The translations under genes and the position numbers were made by a program. The notes below the pieces were generated by a model. The model saw only the letters and a program-made list of their open reading frames with translations, had not been told where the DNA came from and made no database searches. From positions 62,001 to 126,000 of the forward strand of contig JACKDU010000015.1 of assembly GCA_020633335.1 (NCBI GenBank): a DNA stretch of 64,000 nucleotides, given 5' to 3'. Source of the DNA: Myxococcales bacterium. Its GTDB lineage: Bacteria; Myxococcota_A; Polyangia; Nannocystales; Nannocystaceae. Shown here piece by piece: positions 16,750-26,479 of this stretch. How positions within the stretch are numbered: position 1 is the first letter of the stretch; each line of letters starts with the position of its first letter.

Positions 16750-19700
16750 GTGGCTCGTCGGACAATGACCCTCTCGCGGCTGACGCTCCTGGCGACGACG
16801 GCCCTCCTCCTCGTCGCTCCGCGGCTCGCAGCGGGCGCGCCAGCTCCAGCCGCGCCGACCCCCGCGATCCCGCCGGAGCTCGCGCCCTGGGTCGAGTGGG
16901 TGAAGAAGGTCGAGCTCCCGCCCGGCGAGTGCCGCGAGATCGACGACGCGACGATCTGCGTGTGGCCGACGCGCCTCAGCCTGAGCGTCGCCAAGACCGG
17001 GGGCTCCTTCGACCTCGACGTGACCGCCCACGACGCCCAGAGCGTGCTCCTCCCCGGCGACGAGAGCCGATGGCCGCAGGAGATCCGGGTCGACGGCAAG
17101 CCCGCGGTGGTCCTCGACGACGAAGGGGCGCCCGCGGTGCGCCTCGAGGTCGGGCGCCACAGGATCAGCGGCGTGTTCCTCTGGGACGCGGTGCCGGAGA
17201 GCCTCGCGGTCCCGCCGGAGGTCGCCCTCGTCGAGGTGCGGCGCGACGGCAAGCCGGTCGCGTTTCCGACCCGCCAGGAGGGCCTCCTCCGGCTCCTCGA
17301 CGACGACGAGGTCGCGGAGGAGGAGGCCGAGCCCGAAGCGGACGCGGAGGACGAGGGCGAGCGCGAGGCCGTCGAGGACGCGCTCCGCGTCGAGGTCTCG
17401 CGGTGGATCCGCGACGGCGTGCCGCTCACGGTCGTGACCCGCGTCGACCTCCGGGTCTCGGGGAGGACCCGCGAGGAGACCCTGCCCTACCCGCTCTGGG
17501 ACGACGCCGAGCTCCTCCGCGTCGACAGCGATCTCCCCGTGCAATTCGGCGAGGGCCGCTCGCTCGTCCTCCAGGCCCGCTCCGGCGCCCACACCCTCAC
17601 CCTCGAGGCCGCGCTCCCCCGCCCGCCCGAGACCCTGGGCCCGCCGACCCTCGCCGCCCCCTGGCCGGCCGACGAGGTCTGGGTGTGGAAGGCCGCGCCC
17701 GCCGGCGAGGCGGCGCTCGGACAGGTCGCGCTCAGCGGCGGCCAGGCGGTCGATCGCAGCCGCACCCACGCGCCCGCCGAGTGGGAGGGCGGCTCGACCT
17801 TCCGCGTCACCACGGCGACGCCCCTCGCCTTCGAGATCCTCCAGCGCGGCGCCTCCGAGGGCGCCGCCAACGAGCTCACGCTCGAGCGGACGATGTGGCT
17901 CGACATGGGCGGCGAGGGCTGGTCGGTGGTCGACGTCCTCCGCGGCCGGATGCACAGCGGCACCCGCCTCGATCTCCGCGCCGGCGCCCTCGGCAGCGTC
18001 TTCGTCAACGGGCGGCCGCAGGTGGTCACCCGCGGCGCCGAGGGGGCGGCCGGGATCGAGGTGCGGGCCGTCGATCTCGAGCTCCTCGCGACCTGGCGCG
18101 GCGCCGAGCCGGCGACCGCGCTGCCGATCGGCGGCTGGTCCGAGCCCTTCGATCGGGTCGCGCTCAGCGTCGAGCTCCCGCGCGGCTGGGACGTGCTCCG
18201 GGCGAGCGGACCGGGCTCGACGCGGTCGACCTGGATCACCTCGTGGCGACCGCTCGATCTCCTCCTCCTCCTCGGCCTCTGCGTCCTGATCGGCCGGACG
18301 ATCTCGCCCTGGATCGGCGTCACCGCGCTCGTCGGCCTCGGCCTCGCCTACACCCGGAGCGGCGACGGCTACGTCGAGCTCATCGTCCTCCTCGCGCTCC
18401 TCACCCTCCTCGCAACCCAGCTCCGGCGGGATCGCGGGCCCTTGGCGACCCGCACCCTGCGCTGGACCTGGCTCGCCGGGGCGGGGCTGATGAGCGCCTG
18501 GATGCTCTGGGACGTGCCCGTCGGGATCCTGCGGGTCTGGCAGAGCGGCGAGTCGGCGCTCGCGCACCGCGACATCGAGCGGGAGCTCGCCTACTACGCC
18601 GCGCTCGAGGCCCTCGGCGTCGCCGTCCTCGTCGGGCTCTACGGCCTCGCCTGGGTCCTCACCCGCGCCCGCGGGAAGGGACGCAGGCCGGCGCTCGCCC
18701 TCGGCGCGCTCGTCGGCGGCGCGATGGTCCTCGCCCTCGGGACCATGACCCTGAGCGGGGGCATGGACGACTCGTTCGCCGACGAGAACAAGGAGGAGGC
18801 GCCCCCCGAGGAGTGGGAGCGCGGCGACGACGAGGCGGGCGGCAGCGGCCAGCGACACCGCGGCGAGGAGGGCAAGATGGGCGTCCCCTCGACGAAGGAC
18901 AAGTCGGGGCTCTACGCGCTGAAGGGCCCGAAGGACGCGACCCCGCAGATGGCCCGCAACTTCGACCCCGAGATGGCGGCCCGCCAGGCCGGGATCCTCG
19001 GGGTGATGTCCGAGCAGAGCGGCCACTTCCTCAACTCGCCCTACGGCGGCGCCTTCGCGGTCGGCGACGACGACGCCGACGTCTGGGGCGGCCTCACGGG
19101 CACCGAGGTCGGCGAGGCCTTCGGCGTCGGCGGCCTCGGGCTCGTCGGCACCGGCAGCGGCGGCGGCGGGACCGGCGAGGGGACGAGCGACGACAAGAAG
19201 AGCGGCTACGGTCGCGGCTCGGGGGCGGGCTTCGGCGGCCGCGGGTCGCGGACGCCGACGGTCCGGCAGGCCAAGGCCGAGGTCCAGGGCGCGCTCGACA
19301 AGGACATCATCCGCAGGATCGTTCGAGCTCATATCAATGAGGTGCGGAGCTGCTACAACCAGGGGCTCACCCGCGACCCGAACCTCGGCGGCCGGCTCTC
19401 GGTGAAGTTCACGATCGACGCCTCGGGCAAGGTCTCCGAGGCCGCGATCGCCGAGAGCACGCTCAAGGACGCCTCGGTCGGGGCGTGCGTCGCCAAGGCC
19501 GTCAAGCGCTGGAAGTTCCCCAAGCCGAAGAGCGGGACCGTCGACGTCACCTACCCCTTCATCCTCGAGGCGGGCGGCGGCGGGGACGGAGCCGCGGCGG
19601 CCCCGACCTCCGAGCGCTACGTCCTCGACGCCGACCTCCCGAAGGCGCCGCCGAGCGCGTTGCCGCAGACCGGCGAGGGGACGCCCGAGTGGTCGGGCCG

Positions 19701-21921
19701 GCGCTGGAGCGTCGACATCGACCACGCGGTCAAGAGCGACGAGACCTTCTCGCTCTGGCTCCTGCCGCCGGCCGCGAGCAAGGCGCTCGCGCTCCTCCGG
19801 GCCCTCGCCCTCTGGATCCTCGGCTTCGCCCTCGTGCGCGCGGGCTGGCGCGCGGGCTTCGGCCGCGGGCGGGGCCCCGAGGCGCCCGGGGCCGGGTCGT
19901 CGACCACCTCCGCAGCCGCGAGCGTCGCCGTGCTCGTCGCCTTCCTCGGCTCGCTCCTCGGCGCGGAGCAGGTCGCCAGCGCCGCGCCGACGCCGGAGCT
20001 CCTCGAGGAGCTGGAGCGCCGCGTGAACGCCGAGCGGCCGCTGGCGCCCGAGCCCGAGTGCGCCCCCGAGTGCGCGCTCGTCGTCCGCATGGGCGTCGAG
20101 GTCGCGGCCCGGACGCTGCGCCTGCGCGCCGAGGTCCACATGGCCGGACCCGGCGTCTACCGCCTCCCGGGCTCCTTTGAGGGCTGGATGGCGCGGAGCG
20201 TCGAGGTCGACAGGCGGCCGGCGGAGGAGCTCATCGCCATCGACGGCGAGGTCTACGTCCGCCTCGACGAGGGCGTGCACGTCGTCGAGCTCACCGGCCC
20301 GATCGGCGTCGACGAGCTCAACCTCGGCCTCGCCCACGAGCCCAAGCGCGTCGACGTCAAGGCGAAGGGTTGGCTCGTCGAGGGCGTCGACGAGGACGGC
20401 CACGCGTCGAGCCTCCACCTCATCGAGGAGCGCGCGGCCGCGGCCGACTCCAATGACGACGACGCCGAGGCCACCGACACCCCGAGCGAGCCCGCCCGAG
20501 GCGAGCGCGTCCGTCAGGATCTCCCGACCTGGCTGAGCGTCCACCGTCACCTCGAGATCGGCCCGCGCTGGACGCTGCGGACGGTCGTCAGCCGCCAGAA
20601 CCACGGGCCCTCGCCGATCACCGTCCAGGTCCCGCTCCTCGAGGGCGAGAAGATGATCGAGGCGACCGCGAAGGTCGGCGATCCGAAGGCGACGATCACC
20701 CTCGATCAGGCGGGCGCGACGATCACCTGGGCCTCGGTCGTCGAGCCCCGCGACGCCCTCGTCCTCAGCGCCCCCGAGGGGAGCCCGTGGACCGAGATCT
20801 GGACCGTCACCTGCGGCGAGGCCTGGCAATGCGCGATGACGGGCGTCCCCGCGACCCAGGTGAACGCCGGCACGTCGACCTTCCACCCCTGGCCCGGCGA
20901 GCGCCTCTCGCTCGCGCTCCACCAGCCGGAGCCGGTCGACGGCGCGCTCCTCACGGTCGATCGCGCGGCCCTCCGGGTCGCCGTCGCCGAGTCGGGGAGC
21001 GAGGCGCGGCTCTCGATGCTCGTCCGCGCCGCGACGGTGACGACGCGCACCCTCACCCTCCCCGCGGGCGCGCACCTCGGCTCGGTCAAGGTCGGCGGCG
21101 CCGAGGTGCCGATGGCCAAGGAGGCGACCGAGCTCCGCCTCCCCCTCCAGCCGGGGATGAGCGAGGTCGAGGTCGAGTGGAAGCAGGACGACGGGGTCGC
21201 CAGCGTCTACACCGCGCCGACGGTCGGGCTCGGCGGCGCCGCGGTCAACGCCCGCCTGGCGGTCGACTTCGTCGACGCCTCCGACCGGGTGCTCCTTTGG
21301 ACAGGTGGCAGCGGTCAGGGTCCGACCGTCTGGCTCTGGCCCTGGTTCGCCGCGCTCGCGCTCCTCGCCCTCCTCCTCGGGCGGATCCCGGGCCAGCCGC
21401 TGAGGCCCTGGAAGTGGCTCCTCCTCGCCCTCGGCTTCAGCTCCACGCTCCTCCCCTTCGTCGTCGCGTGGTTCATCCTGATCGCCCACCGCCCGGCGCT
21501 GGTCCGCCAGACCACCAGCGACCGCGGCTACAACACCCTGCAATTCGGCCTCGGGCTCCTCAGCGCCGCCGTGATCATGGTGACCCTGGCGACCGGCAAG
21601 GCGGTGCTGACGAGCCCGGTCTCGACCCTCGTCGACACGTGGAGCACCGACGACGGCCTCCTCAGCTGGTACGTCGATCGGGCCGCGGACGCGACCCCGA
21701 GCGCCTGGATCGTCTCGGTGCCGACCTCGCTCTGGCGGGCCCTCTGGGCCCTCTGGGCCCTCTGGGTCGGCTGGCAGTCGATCGCCTGGGGCCGCTGGGC
21801 CTGGCGCTCGCTCGCCGAGGGCGGGTGGCTGCGGACGCCGCCGCCGCCGGCTCCGGAGAGCGAGGAGACGAGCGCGCCGGCAGCGGTGGACGCGGCGTCC
21901 GAGGAGCCCGCGAGCCCCTAG
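16750..21921 (+). CDS. Giant membrane protein with two similar periplasmic halves and internal AgmX/PglI domain
   Basis: A 1,723-aa protein. The order is: signal peptide; a beta-rich periplasmic region with an acidic EEAEPEADAEDEGE insert; four or more membrane segments (about 500-690); a Gly-rich region; an AgmX/PglI C-terminal-type (TonB-like) domain at about 845-945 with its two cysteines (HINEVRSCYNQGL and SVGACVAKAVKRWKFP); another membrane segment (about 1020); a second beta-rich region resembling the first (PGVYRLPGSFEGW, YVRLDEGVHVVEL); and final membrane segments (about 1525-1690). AgmX-type domains occur in gliding-motility and secretion proteins of myxobacteria. Here the domain is internal, which is unusual. 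GTG 16750 is chosen from the upstream TATAGT; ATG 16765 is possible. Its stop overlaps that of the convergent lipoprotein gene. Confidence 0.8.
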   Translation: MARRTMTLSRLTLLATTALLLVAPRLAAGAPAPAAPTPAIPPELAPWVEWVKKVELPPGECREIDDATICVWPTRLSLSVAKTGGSFDLDVTAHDAQSVLLPGDESRWPQEIRVDGKPAVVLDDEGAPAVRLEVGRHRISGVFLWDAVPESLAVPPEVALVEVRRDGKPVAFPTRQEGLLRLLDDDEVAEEEAEPEADAEDEGEREAVEDALRVEVSRWIRDGVPLTVVTRVDLRVSGRTREETLPYPLWDDAELLRVDSDLPVQFGEGRSLVLQARSGAHTLTLEAALPRPPETLGPPTLAAPWPADEVWVWKAAPAGEAALGQVALSGGQAVDRSRTHAPAEWEGGSTFRVTTATPLAFEILQRGASEGAANELTLERTMWLDMGGEGWSVVDVLRGRMHSGTRLDLRAGALGSVFVNGRPQVVTRGAEGAAGIEVRAVDLELLATWRGAEPATALPIGGWSEPFDRVALSVELPRGWDVLRASGPGSTRSTWITSWRPLDLLLLLGLCVLIGRTISPWIGVTALVGLGLAYTRSGDGYVELIVLLALLTLLATQLRRDRGPLATRTLRWTWLAGAGLMSAWMLWDVPVGILRVWQSGESALAHRDIERELAYYAALEALGVAVLVGLYGLAWVLTRARGKGRRPALALGALVGGAMVLALGTMTLSGGMDDSFADENKEEAPPEEWERGDDEAGGSGQRHRGEEGKMGVPSTKDKSGLYALKGPKDATPQMARNFDPEMAARQAGILGVMSEQSGHFLNSPYGGAFAVGDDDADVWGGLTGTEVGEAFGVGGLGLVGTGSGGGGTGEGTSDDKKSGYGRGSGAGFGGRGSRTPTVRQAKAEVQGALDKDIIRRIVRAHINEVRSCYNQGLTRDPNLGGRLSVKFTIDASGKVSEAAIAESTLKDASVGACVAKAVKRWKFPKPKSGTVDVTYPFILEAGGGGDGAAAAPTSERYVLDADLPKAPPSALPQTGEGTPEWSGRRWSVDIDHAVKSDETFSLWLLPPAASKALALLRALALWILGFALVRAGWRAGFGRGRGPEAPGAGSSTTSAAASVAVLVAFLGSLLGAEQVASAAPTPELLEELERRVNAERPLAPEPECAPECALVVRMGVEVAARTLRLRAEVHMAGPGVYRLPGSFEGWMARSVEVDRRPAEELIAIDGEVYVRLDEGVHVVELTGPIGVDELNLGLAHEPKRVDVKAKGWLVEGVDEDGHASSLHLIEERAAAADSNDDDAEATDTPSEPARGERVRQDLPTWLSVHRHLEIGPRWTLRTVVSRQNHGPSPITVQVPLLEGEKMIEATAKVGDPKATITLDQAGATITWASVVEPRDALVLSAPEGSPWTEIWTVTCGEAWQCAMTGVPATQVNAGTSTFHPWPGERLSLALHQPEPVDGALLTVDRAALRVAVAESGSEARLSMLVRAATVTTRTLTLPAGAHLGSVKVGGAEVPMAKEATELRLPLQPGMSEVEVEWKQDDGVASVYTAPTVGLGGAAVNARLAVDFVDASDRVLLWTGGSGQGPTVWLWPWFAALALLALLLGRIPGQPLRPWKWLLLALGFSSTLLPFVVAWFILIAHRPALVRQTTSDRGYNTLQFGLGLLSAAVIMVTLATGKAVLTSPVSTLVDTWSTDDGLLSWYVDRAADATPSAWIVSVPTSLWRALWALWALWVGWQSIAWGRWAWRSLAEGGWLRTPPPPAPESEETSAPAAVDAASEEPASP

Positions 21922-23570
21922 GGCGCGTCCGCGAAGAGGGCGACGAAGCCGTCCTCCTGCCCCTCGTCCGGGGGCGCGACCAGGACCTCGCCGCCGATCG
22001 CGAGCTCGCCGCCGAACCACCCGCCGGCGAGCATCCGCCCGCCGTCGTCGATCGCCACGTCCTCGAGGGTCACGCCGGCCGTCGCCGCATAGCCGGCGGC
22101 CCAGAGGATCACGTCGCCGGGCCCGCGCTCGGCGAGGAAGAAGCCCGCCCCGCTCTCCACCGGCGCGTCGCCGACGACGAGCGACCCGGAGATGTTGGCC
22201 CCCCAGAGCGCCGAGCCGCCGGCGTTGGTCGCCAGCGCGTCGCTGGTGTCGAGGCCGTCCGCGCCCGCGCCGATCGCCCAGGCGTTGACGCCCTTCGGGG
22301 TCATCCGCTTGAGGAAGGCGTCGAGATCGGGGCTCATCGTCGTCACCGAGGCGACCTTGCCGAGGAAGCCGCCGGCCACCAGGATCGAATTGTCGGTCGG
22401 GTCGACCGCGACGTTGGTCGCCCGCTGCGGTTGGGCGCCGCCGTCGCCGAAGAGCCAGGCGAGCGCGCCGGTGTCGCGCTTGACCTTGAGGACGAAGACG
22501 TCGGCCGCGCCCTTGTTCGTGAGGGTCGCGTTGCCGAAGCCGATGCCGCCGTTGCGGAAGCTCCCGGCGATCGCCAGGTGGTCGTCGGTCGTGGCCGCGA
22601 CCCCGGTCGGGGTCACCTCGCCGGAGCCGGCCAGGGAGGCGCTCCACTTCGCCGCGTTGTTCTTGCCGATCCGGATGACGAAGCCAGCGACCGTCGGACC
22701 GCCGTTCTGGAGGAGGCCGCTATACTCGGAGTTTAGCGAGGAGACGTAGTGACCGACGAGGGCGAGCTCGTCGGTCTCGTCGATCGCCAGATCGAGGCCG
22801 CACTGGTCGCCGGGGCCGGTGAAGGCGTGGTGATCGAGGACGAGGCCCTGGGCGTTCGTCTTGATCACGATCGCGTCGAGGCCCCCCTTGTTGAGGACCA
22901 TGTCACCAGCGAGCGACATGTCGCCGCCGCTGCAGATCGCGAGGAAGAGGTTCCCGAGGCTGTCGCGGACCAGCCCCTCCGCCTGCTGGGGTCCAGGCGC
23001 GTTGATCACCGCGAGCGACCCGAGCTCGCCGCTGCTGGTGAAGCGGGCGAAGAAGACGTCGTCGCCGAGGCTCGCCGGGACCGCCTGGAAGTTCGGATCG
23101 TCGATCACCAGCTCGCCGTTGTAGGCGCCGATGACGTAGATGTCGCCGTTCGGCGAGAGGACGACGTTGTCGACCTCCTGGTGGCCGCTGCCGCCGATCG
23201 CCACCGCCCACTCGAGGGGCGGCCCCGGCGGGCAATTGTCGCCGCAGCCGGTGGTGCCGACCGTCGTCGACGCGCTCGCGTCGCTGGTCGACGGGCCGGC
23301 GGTGCCGACCCCCGTCGAGGCGGCGCCGCTGGTGGTCGCGGCGTCGGTGCTGCCGACGCTCACGCCGCTCGACCCGCTGGTCCCGGCGCTGCCGCTCCCG
23401 CTCGTCCCGCTCAGGGTGCCGCTCCCGCTCTGCGATCCGCTCCCGCTCGACACCTCGCCCCCGGCCGCGCCGGAGTCGTCGTAGGCCGGGTTGGGGAGCA
23501 CGCAGGCGGCGAGGAGGAGCCCCCCCGCGGCCCAGGACGCCGAACGAAGCACCGACGTACGATGCGCCAT
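21918..23570 (-). CDS. Lipoprotein with SBBP-like beta-propeller repeats
   Basis: A 550-aa protein. The signal ends in GGLLLAAC (lipobox). A linker of Ser, Gly and Thr of about 90 residues ends at CGDNC. The remainder has repeated units of the kind NGDIYVIGAYNGELVI, GNLFLAI, ELALVGHYV, HLAIAGSFRNGG, NSILVAGGFLGK and RMLAGGWFGGEL, typical of SBBP/delta-60 beta-propeller repeats in myxobacterial surface proteins. No enzyme motif. ATG 23570 gives a normal signal peptide. Confidence 0.82.
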   Translation of the reverse strand: MAHRTSVLRSASWAAGGLLLAACVLPNPAYDDSGAAGGEVSSGSGSQSGSGTLSGTSGSGSAGTSGSSGVSVGSTDAATTSGAASTGVGTAGPSTSDASASTTVGTTGCGDNCPPGPPLEWAVAIGGSGHQEVDNVVLSPNGDIYVIGAYNGELVIDDPNFQAVPASLGDDVFFARFTSSGELGSLAVINAPGPQQAEGLVRDSLGNLFLAICSGGDMSLAGDMVLNKGGLDAIVIKTNAQGLVLDHHAFTGPGDQCGLDLAIDETDELALVGHYVSSLNSEYSGLLQNGGPTVAGFVIRIGKNNAAKWSASLAGSGEVTPTGVAATTDDHLAIAGSFRNGGIGFGNATLTNKGAADVFVLKVKRDTGALAWLFGDGGAQPQRATNVAVDPTDNSILVAGGFLGKVASVTTMSPDLDAFLKRMTPKGVNAWAIGAGADGLDTSDALATNAGGSALWGANISGSLVVGDAPVESGAGFFLAERGPGDVILWAAGYAATAGVTLEDVAIDDGGRMLAGGWFGGELAIGGEVLVAPPDEGQEDGFVALFADAP

Positions 23571-23890
23571 CGCCCCTCGGCCCCGCAAGGGATCGCGCGC
23601 CCCCAGGGAGGAGGCCGCCCGCCCGCGCCGGCGGGGACATCTCCAGGCGCGAGCGTCGGCGCTGGCGCCAATCCGCCCGGACGACGCGCAGGCGCGCCTC
23701 GCCTGCGCCGCTGGGCCGCGACCTCCACCCCACACTCGCCTCCTCGCATCGATACATGACCCAAAAGACATGTATCAATCGCCGCCACGGAGAGCTCGTG
23801 GCGGCGAGGGCAGACGACCCGCTCGGGCGCGCCGGCGCCCGGGCCGGTGGTTGACGCCCCCCAGGACCGGGGCTATGAACTCCGGCCGCC
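23571..23890. other. Intergenic region with strong dyad
   Basis: This 320-bp space separates two divergent genes. Apart from the dyad at 23751-23776 and a possible -10 (TATGAA, 23874-23879, 11 bases before the selO ATG), I see no gene or RNA. Confidence 0.6.
23751..23776. promoter_or_regulatory. Dyad GATACATG/CATGTATC containing the TGTCC-type motif
   Basis: GATACATG (23751-23758) and CATGTATC (23769-23776) are perfect 8-bp arms around ACCCAAAAGA. The 14-bp core TGACCCAAAAGACA (23757-23770) belongs to the recurrent near-palindrome family. It lies 115 bp upstream of selO. Operator or structural site; function inferred only. Confidence 0.6.
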
Positions 23891-25375
23891 ATGTCCGATC
23901 CGACCGATCCGACCCTGGGGATCCGCGCCGACGCGAGCTACGCCAGCCTCCCCCCGCGCCTCTACTCCCTGGTCGAGCCGACGCCGGTGGCCCGGCCAGA
24001 GCTGGTGATCTTCAACCACGCCCTCGCCGACGCCCTCGGCCTCGACGTGGCGGCCGCGGCCGCGGCTCCGGCGGTCTGGGCGGGCAACCGCCGCCTCCCG
24101 GGCACGACGCCGCTCGCCCAGGCCTACGCGGGCCACCAGTTTGGGCACTTCACGCGCCTCGGGGACGGCCGCGCGGTCCTCCTCACCGAGCACCTCGACC
24201 GCCAGGGGCGGCGCTGGGACATCCAGCTCAAGGGCTCGGGCCCGACCCCCTACTCCCGCCGCGGCGACGGCCGGGCCGCGCTCGGGCCGATGCTCCGCGA
24301 GTACGTGATCAGCGAGGCGATGCACGCCCTCGGGGCGCCGACGACCCGCTCGCTCGCGGTCGTCCGCAGCGGCGAACGGGTCCACCGCGAGCGCCCCCTC
24401 GCCGGCGCGATCCTCACGCGGGTCGCCGCCAGCCACCTCCGGGTCGGCACCTTCGAGTTCGCGGCGGCGAGCGGCGACCGCGAGGCGCTGCGCGCCCTCG
24501 CCGACCACGCGATCGCCCGCCACGCGCCCGAGGCCGCCGACGCCGAGCGCCCCCACCTCGCGCTCTACGACGCGGTGGTCGCCGCCCAGGCCCGCCTGAT
24601 CGCCCAGTGGATGGCCCTCGGCTTCGTCCACGGGGTGATGAACACCGACAACATGACGATCTCCGGCGAGACGATCGACTACGGCCCCTGCGCCTTCCTC
24701 GACGCCCACCGCCCGGGCACCGTCTTCTCGTCGATCGACGAGGCCGGCCGCTACGCCTACGGCCGCCAGCCGGCGATCGCCCAGTGGAACCTCGCCCGCT
24801 TCGCCGAGGCCCTCCTGCCGCTCTTCGACCCGGCGCCGGAGCGGGCGCTGGAGCTCGCCCAGGAGGCGCTCGCCCGCTTCCCGGCGCGCTACGAGGCGGC
24901 GATGCTCGAGGTGATGCGGGGCAAGCTCGGCCTCGACGCGCGGGCCGACGAGGACGCCGAGGACGCCGCGATCATCGAGTCCCTCCTCGAGTGGATGGGC
25001 GAGCGCGGGGTCGATCACACGAACACCTTCCGCTCGCTCTCGTCGTCGCGGCCCGGCGACGGCGCCCGCGATGGCGACGGCGAAGGCGACCCCGCGTGGC
25101 GGGCCTGGCGGAGCCGCTGGTCGGCTCGCCTCGCCCGCCAGGAGACGACCTGGCCCGAAGCGCAGGCGCGGATGGACGCCCACAACCCCGACGTGATCCC
25201 GCGCAACCACCAGGTCGAGGCCGCCCTCGACGCGGCGATCGCCGGCGACCTCGGGCCCTTCGAGCGCCTCCTCGCGGCCCTCGCCGATCCCTACGTCACC
25301 CGACCCGAGCACGCGCCCTACCGCGAGCCGGCGCCCGCCGACGCGCCGGCGTACCGCACCTTCTGCGGGACCTGA
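23891..25375 (+). CDS. selO: Protein adenylyltransferase SelO (YdiU/UPF0061)
   Basis: A 494-aa pseudokinase-fold enzyme that, in the characterised family, transfers AMP from ATP to Ser/Thr/Tyr of target proteins in redox control. Visible signatures: YAGHQFGHFTRLGDGRA, IQLKGSGPTPYSRRGDGRA (ATP-binding Lys and Arg), GVMNTDNMTISGETIDYGPC (catalytic and metal-binding Asn and Asp) and the terminal TFCGT. The Cys in CGT occupies the position that is selenocysteine in many eukaryotic SelO proteins. Length is typical. It is convergent with the actin-like gene 13 bp away. Confidence 0.95.
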   Translation: MSDPTDPTLGIRADASYASLPPRLYSLVEPTPVARPELVIFNHALADALGLDVAAAAAAPAVWAGNRRLPGTTPLAQAYAGHQFGHFTRLGDGRAVLLTEHLDRQGRRWDIQLKGSGPTPYSRRGDGRAALGPMLREYVISEAMHALGAPTTRSLAVVRSGERVHRERPLAGAILTRVAASHLRVGTFEFAAASGDREALRALADHAIARHAPEAADAERPHLALYDAVVAAQARLIAQWMALGFVHGVMNTDNMTISGETIDYGPCAFLDAHRPGTVFSSIDEAGRYAYGRQPAIAQWNLARFAEALLPLFDPAPERALELAQEALARFPARYEAAMLEVMRGKLGLDARADEDAEDAAIIESLLEWMGERGVDHTNTFRSLSSSRPGDGARDGDGEGDPAWRAWRSRWSARLARQETTWPEAQARMDAHNPDVIPRNHQVEAALDAAIAGDLGPFERLLAALADPYVTRPEHAPYREPAPADAPAYRTFCGT

Positions 25376-25388
25376 GGCCGCGGCGCCA

Positions 25389-26354
25389 TCACTGGCACTT
25401 GCGGAGGATCACCTCGGGGCCGGCGGCGTACTCCTCCCGCGGGATCCACATCTCCTCGAAGGTCGAGAGGAGCGAGCCGCCGATGAAGGCGGCGTGCTCG
25501 CGTCCGCTCGGCGGACGTACCCGCACCGGCGAGCCCGGCGCGAGCGCCTGGAGCTCCCGCTGGAGGCGCGCGTCGAGACCCGGGAGGGCGCTCGCGCCCC
25601 CGCCGAGGACGACCCGGCCGAGGAGCGCCTCGCGGGCGCCGGCCGGCGCCGCGTCGATCGCCTGGAGCGCGAGGCGGTGGATCCCGTCCTGCTCGAGGCC
25701 GATCAGCGAGGGCTTGAAGAGCGCGTCGATCACCCGCTCCAGCGCCTTCCTGGCCGAGATGAGCGCGCCCTCCGGGCGGGGTCGGAGCTCCTCGTCGTAG
25801 TCGAGGGCGACGCGCGAGAGCCGGCGGAGCGCGAGGCGCGGGCTCATCGCGCCGAGGTCGAGCGACTTCGCCTCGGCGCTGCCGGCGATGTGCTCGGCGA
25901 TCTCGCGGGCGCCGTGGGGGGCGCGCTGGATCGCCCGCCGCTCCGGGCGGCCGTCGATCACCGGCGTCGCGGTGATCGACCCCGCGTCGATCTCGAGGAC
26001 GAGCCCGCTCTCCGCCCCCTCCGCCCGGACGAGGGCGACCGCGCTCGAGGTGATCTGGAGCGCCGGGACCTCGAGGACGTTGAAGGCGAGCTCGGCCAGG
26101 CGCCCGCGGGCGCGCGCGTCGGCGACGGTCGCCTCGATCACCAGGAGCGGCTGCTCGCTCGGCCGCAGCCCGAGCGCCTCGTAGACCCGGCGCAGGCGCT
26201 CGTCGAGGGCGCCGACGCGGCCAAAGCGGCCCTCGCCGGTGCCCCCGCCCACCGAGTTGAAGACGGCGCGGGGCGCCTCGTCGCCGGCCAGGCCGGCGCA
26301 GAGTTCATCGTCGTCGGAGGTGTCGATGATGACGGCGGGTCGCTTGGTGGGCAT
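25389..26354 (-). CDS. Bacterial actin-related protein (eukaryotic-actin-like, BARP type)
   Basis: A 321-aa protein that aligns with eukaryotic actin along its length, not with MreB, ParM or FtsA. Clear matches are GLAGDEAPRAVFNS (actin GFAGDDAPRAVFPS), FKPSLIGLEQDGIH (FQPSFLGMESAGIH), LQRELQALAPGSPVRV (MQKEITALAPSTMKI), FIGGSLLSTFEEMWIPREEY and the end VILRKCQ (IVHRKCF). It is about 54 residues shorter than actin, mainly by loss of most of subdomain 2. Nucleotide-site residues are altered: the first phosphate loop keeps Asp11 but reads TSDD instead of NGSG, Gln137 is Ser104, and the second Asp is kept (Asp123). I recall one such protein (BARP) from Haliangium ochraceum. Filament formation and ATPase activity cannot be predicted. 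SD GAGGAGC precedes the ATG. Confidence 0.9.
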   Translation of the reverse strand: MPTKRPAVIIDTSDDDELCAGLAGDEAPRAVFNSVGGGTGEGRFGRVGALDERLRRVYEALGLRPSEQPLLVIEATVADARARGRLAELAFNVLEVPALQITSSAVALVRAEGAESGLVLEIDAGSITATPVIDGRPERRAIQRAPHGAREIAEHIAGSAEAKSLDLGAMSPRLALRRLSRVALDYDEELRPRPEGALISARKALERVIDALFKPSLIGLEQDGIHRLALQAIDAAPAGAREALLGRVVLGGGASALPGLDARLQRELQALAPGSPVRVRPPSGREHAAFIGGSLLSTFEEMWIPREEYAAGPEVILRKCQ

Positions 26355-26479
26355 CGCTCGCTCCTCGCCGCGCCGAGGTCGTCGACGCGGCCGCGATCAG
26401 GGTAGCGCCTCGCGGCCGCGTCACGCGACCACCGGTGCGCCACGCGGACCCCGGGCGCTCACGTTCGCCCCGGGAACTC

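Noticed and set aside
14506..22647. Open frame of 2,713 codons on the minus strand
   Set aside because: It is opposite the 1,723-residue membrane protein and shows the Arg/Asp/Gly/Ala/Glu composition of a shadow frame in high-GC DNA, with no domain.
23891..25375. Selenocysteine-containing SelO
   Set aside because: The relevant codon is TGC (Cys) in the final CGT; there is no in-frame TGA.
25389..26354. MreB, ParM or FtsA-type cytoskeletal gene
   Set aside because: The conserved blocks and the C-terminal RKC motif follow eukaryotic actin, not these families.
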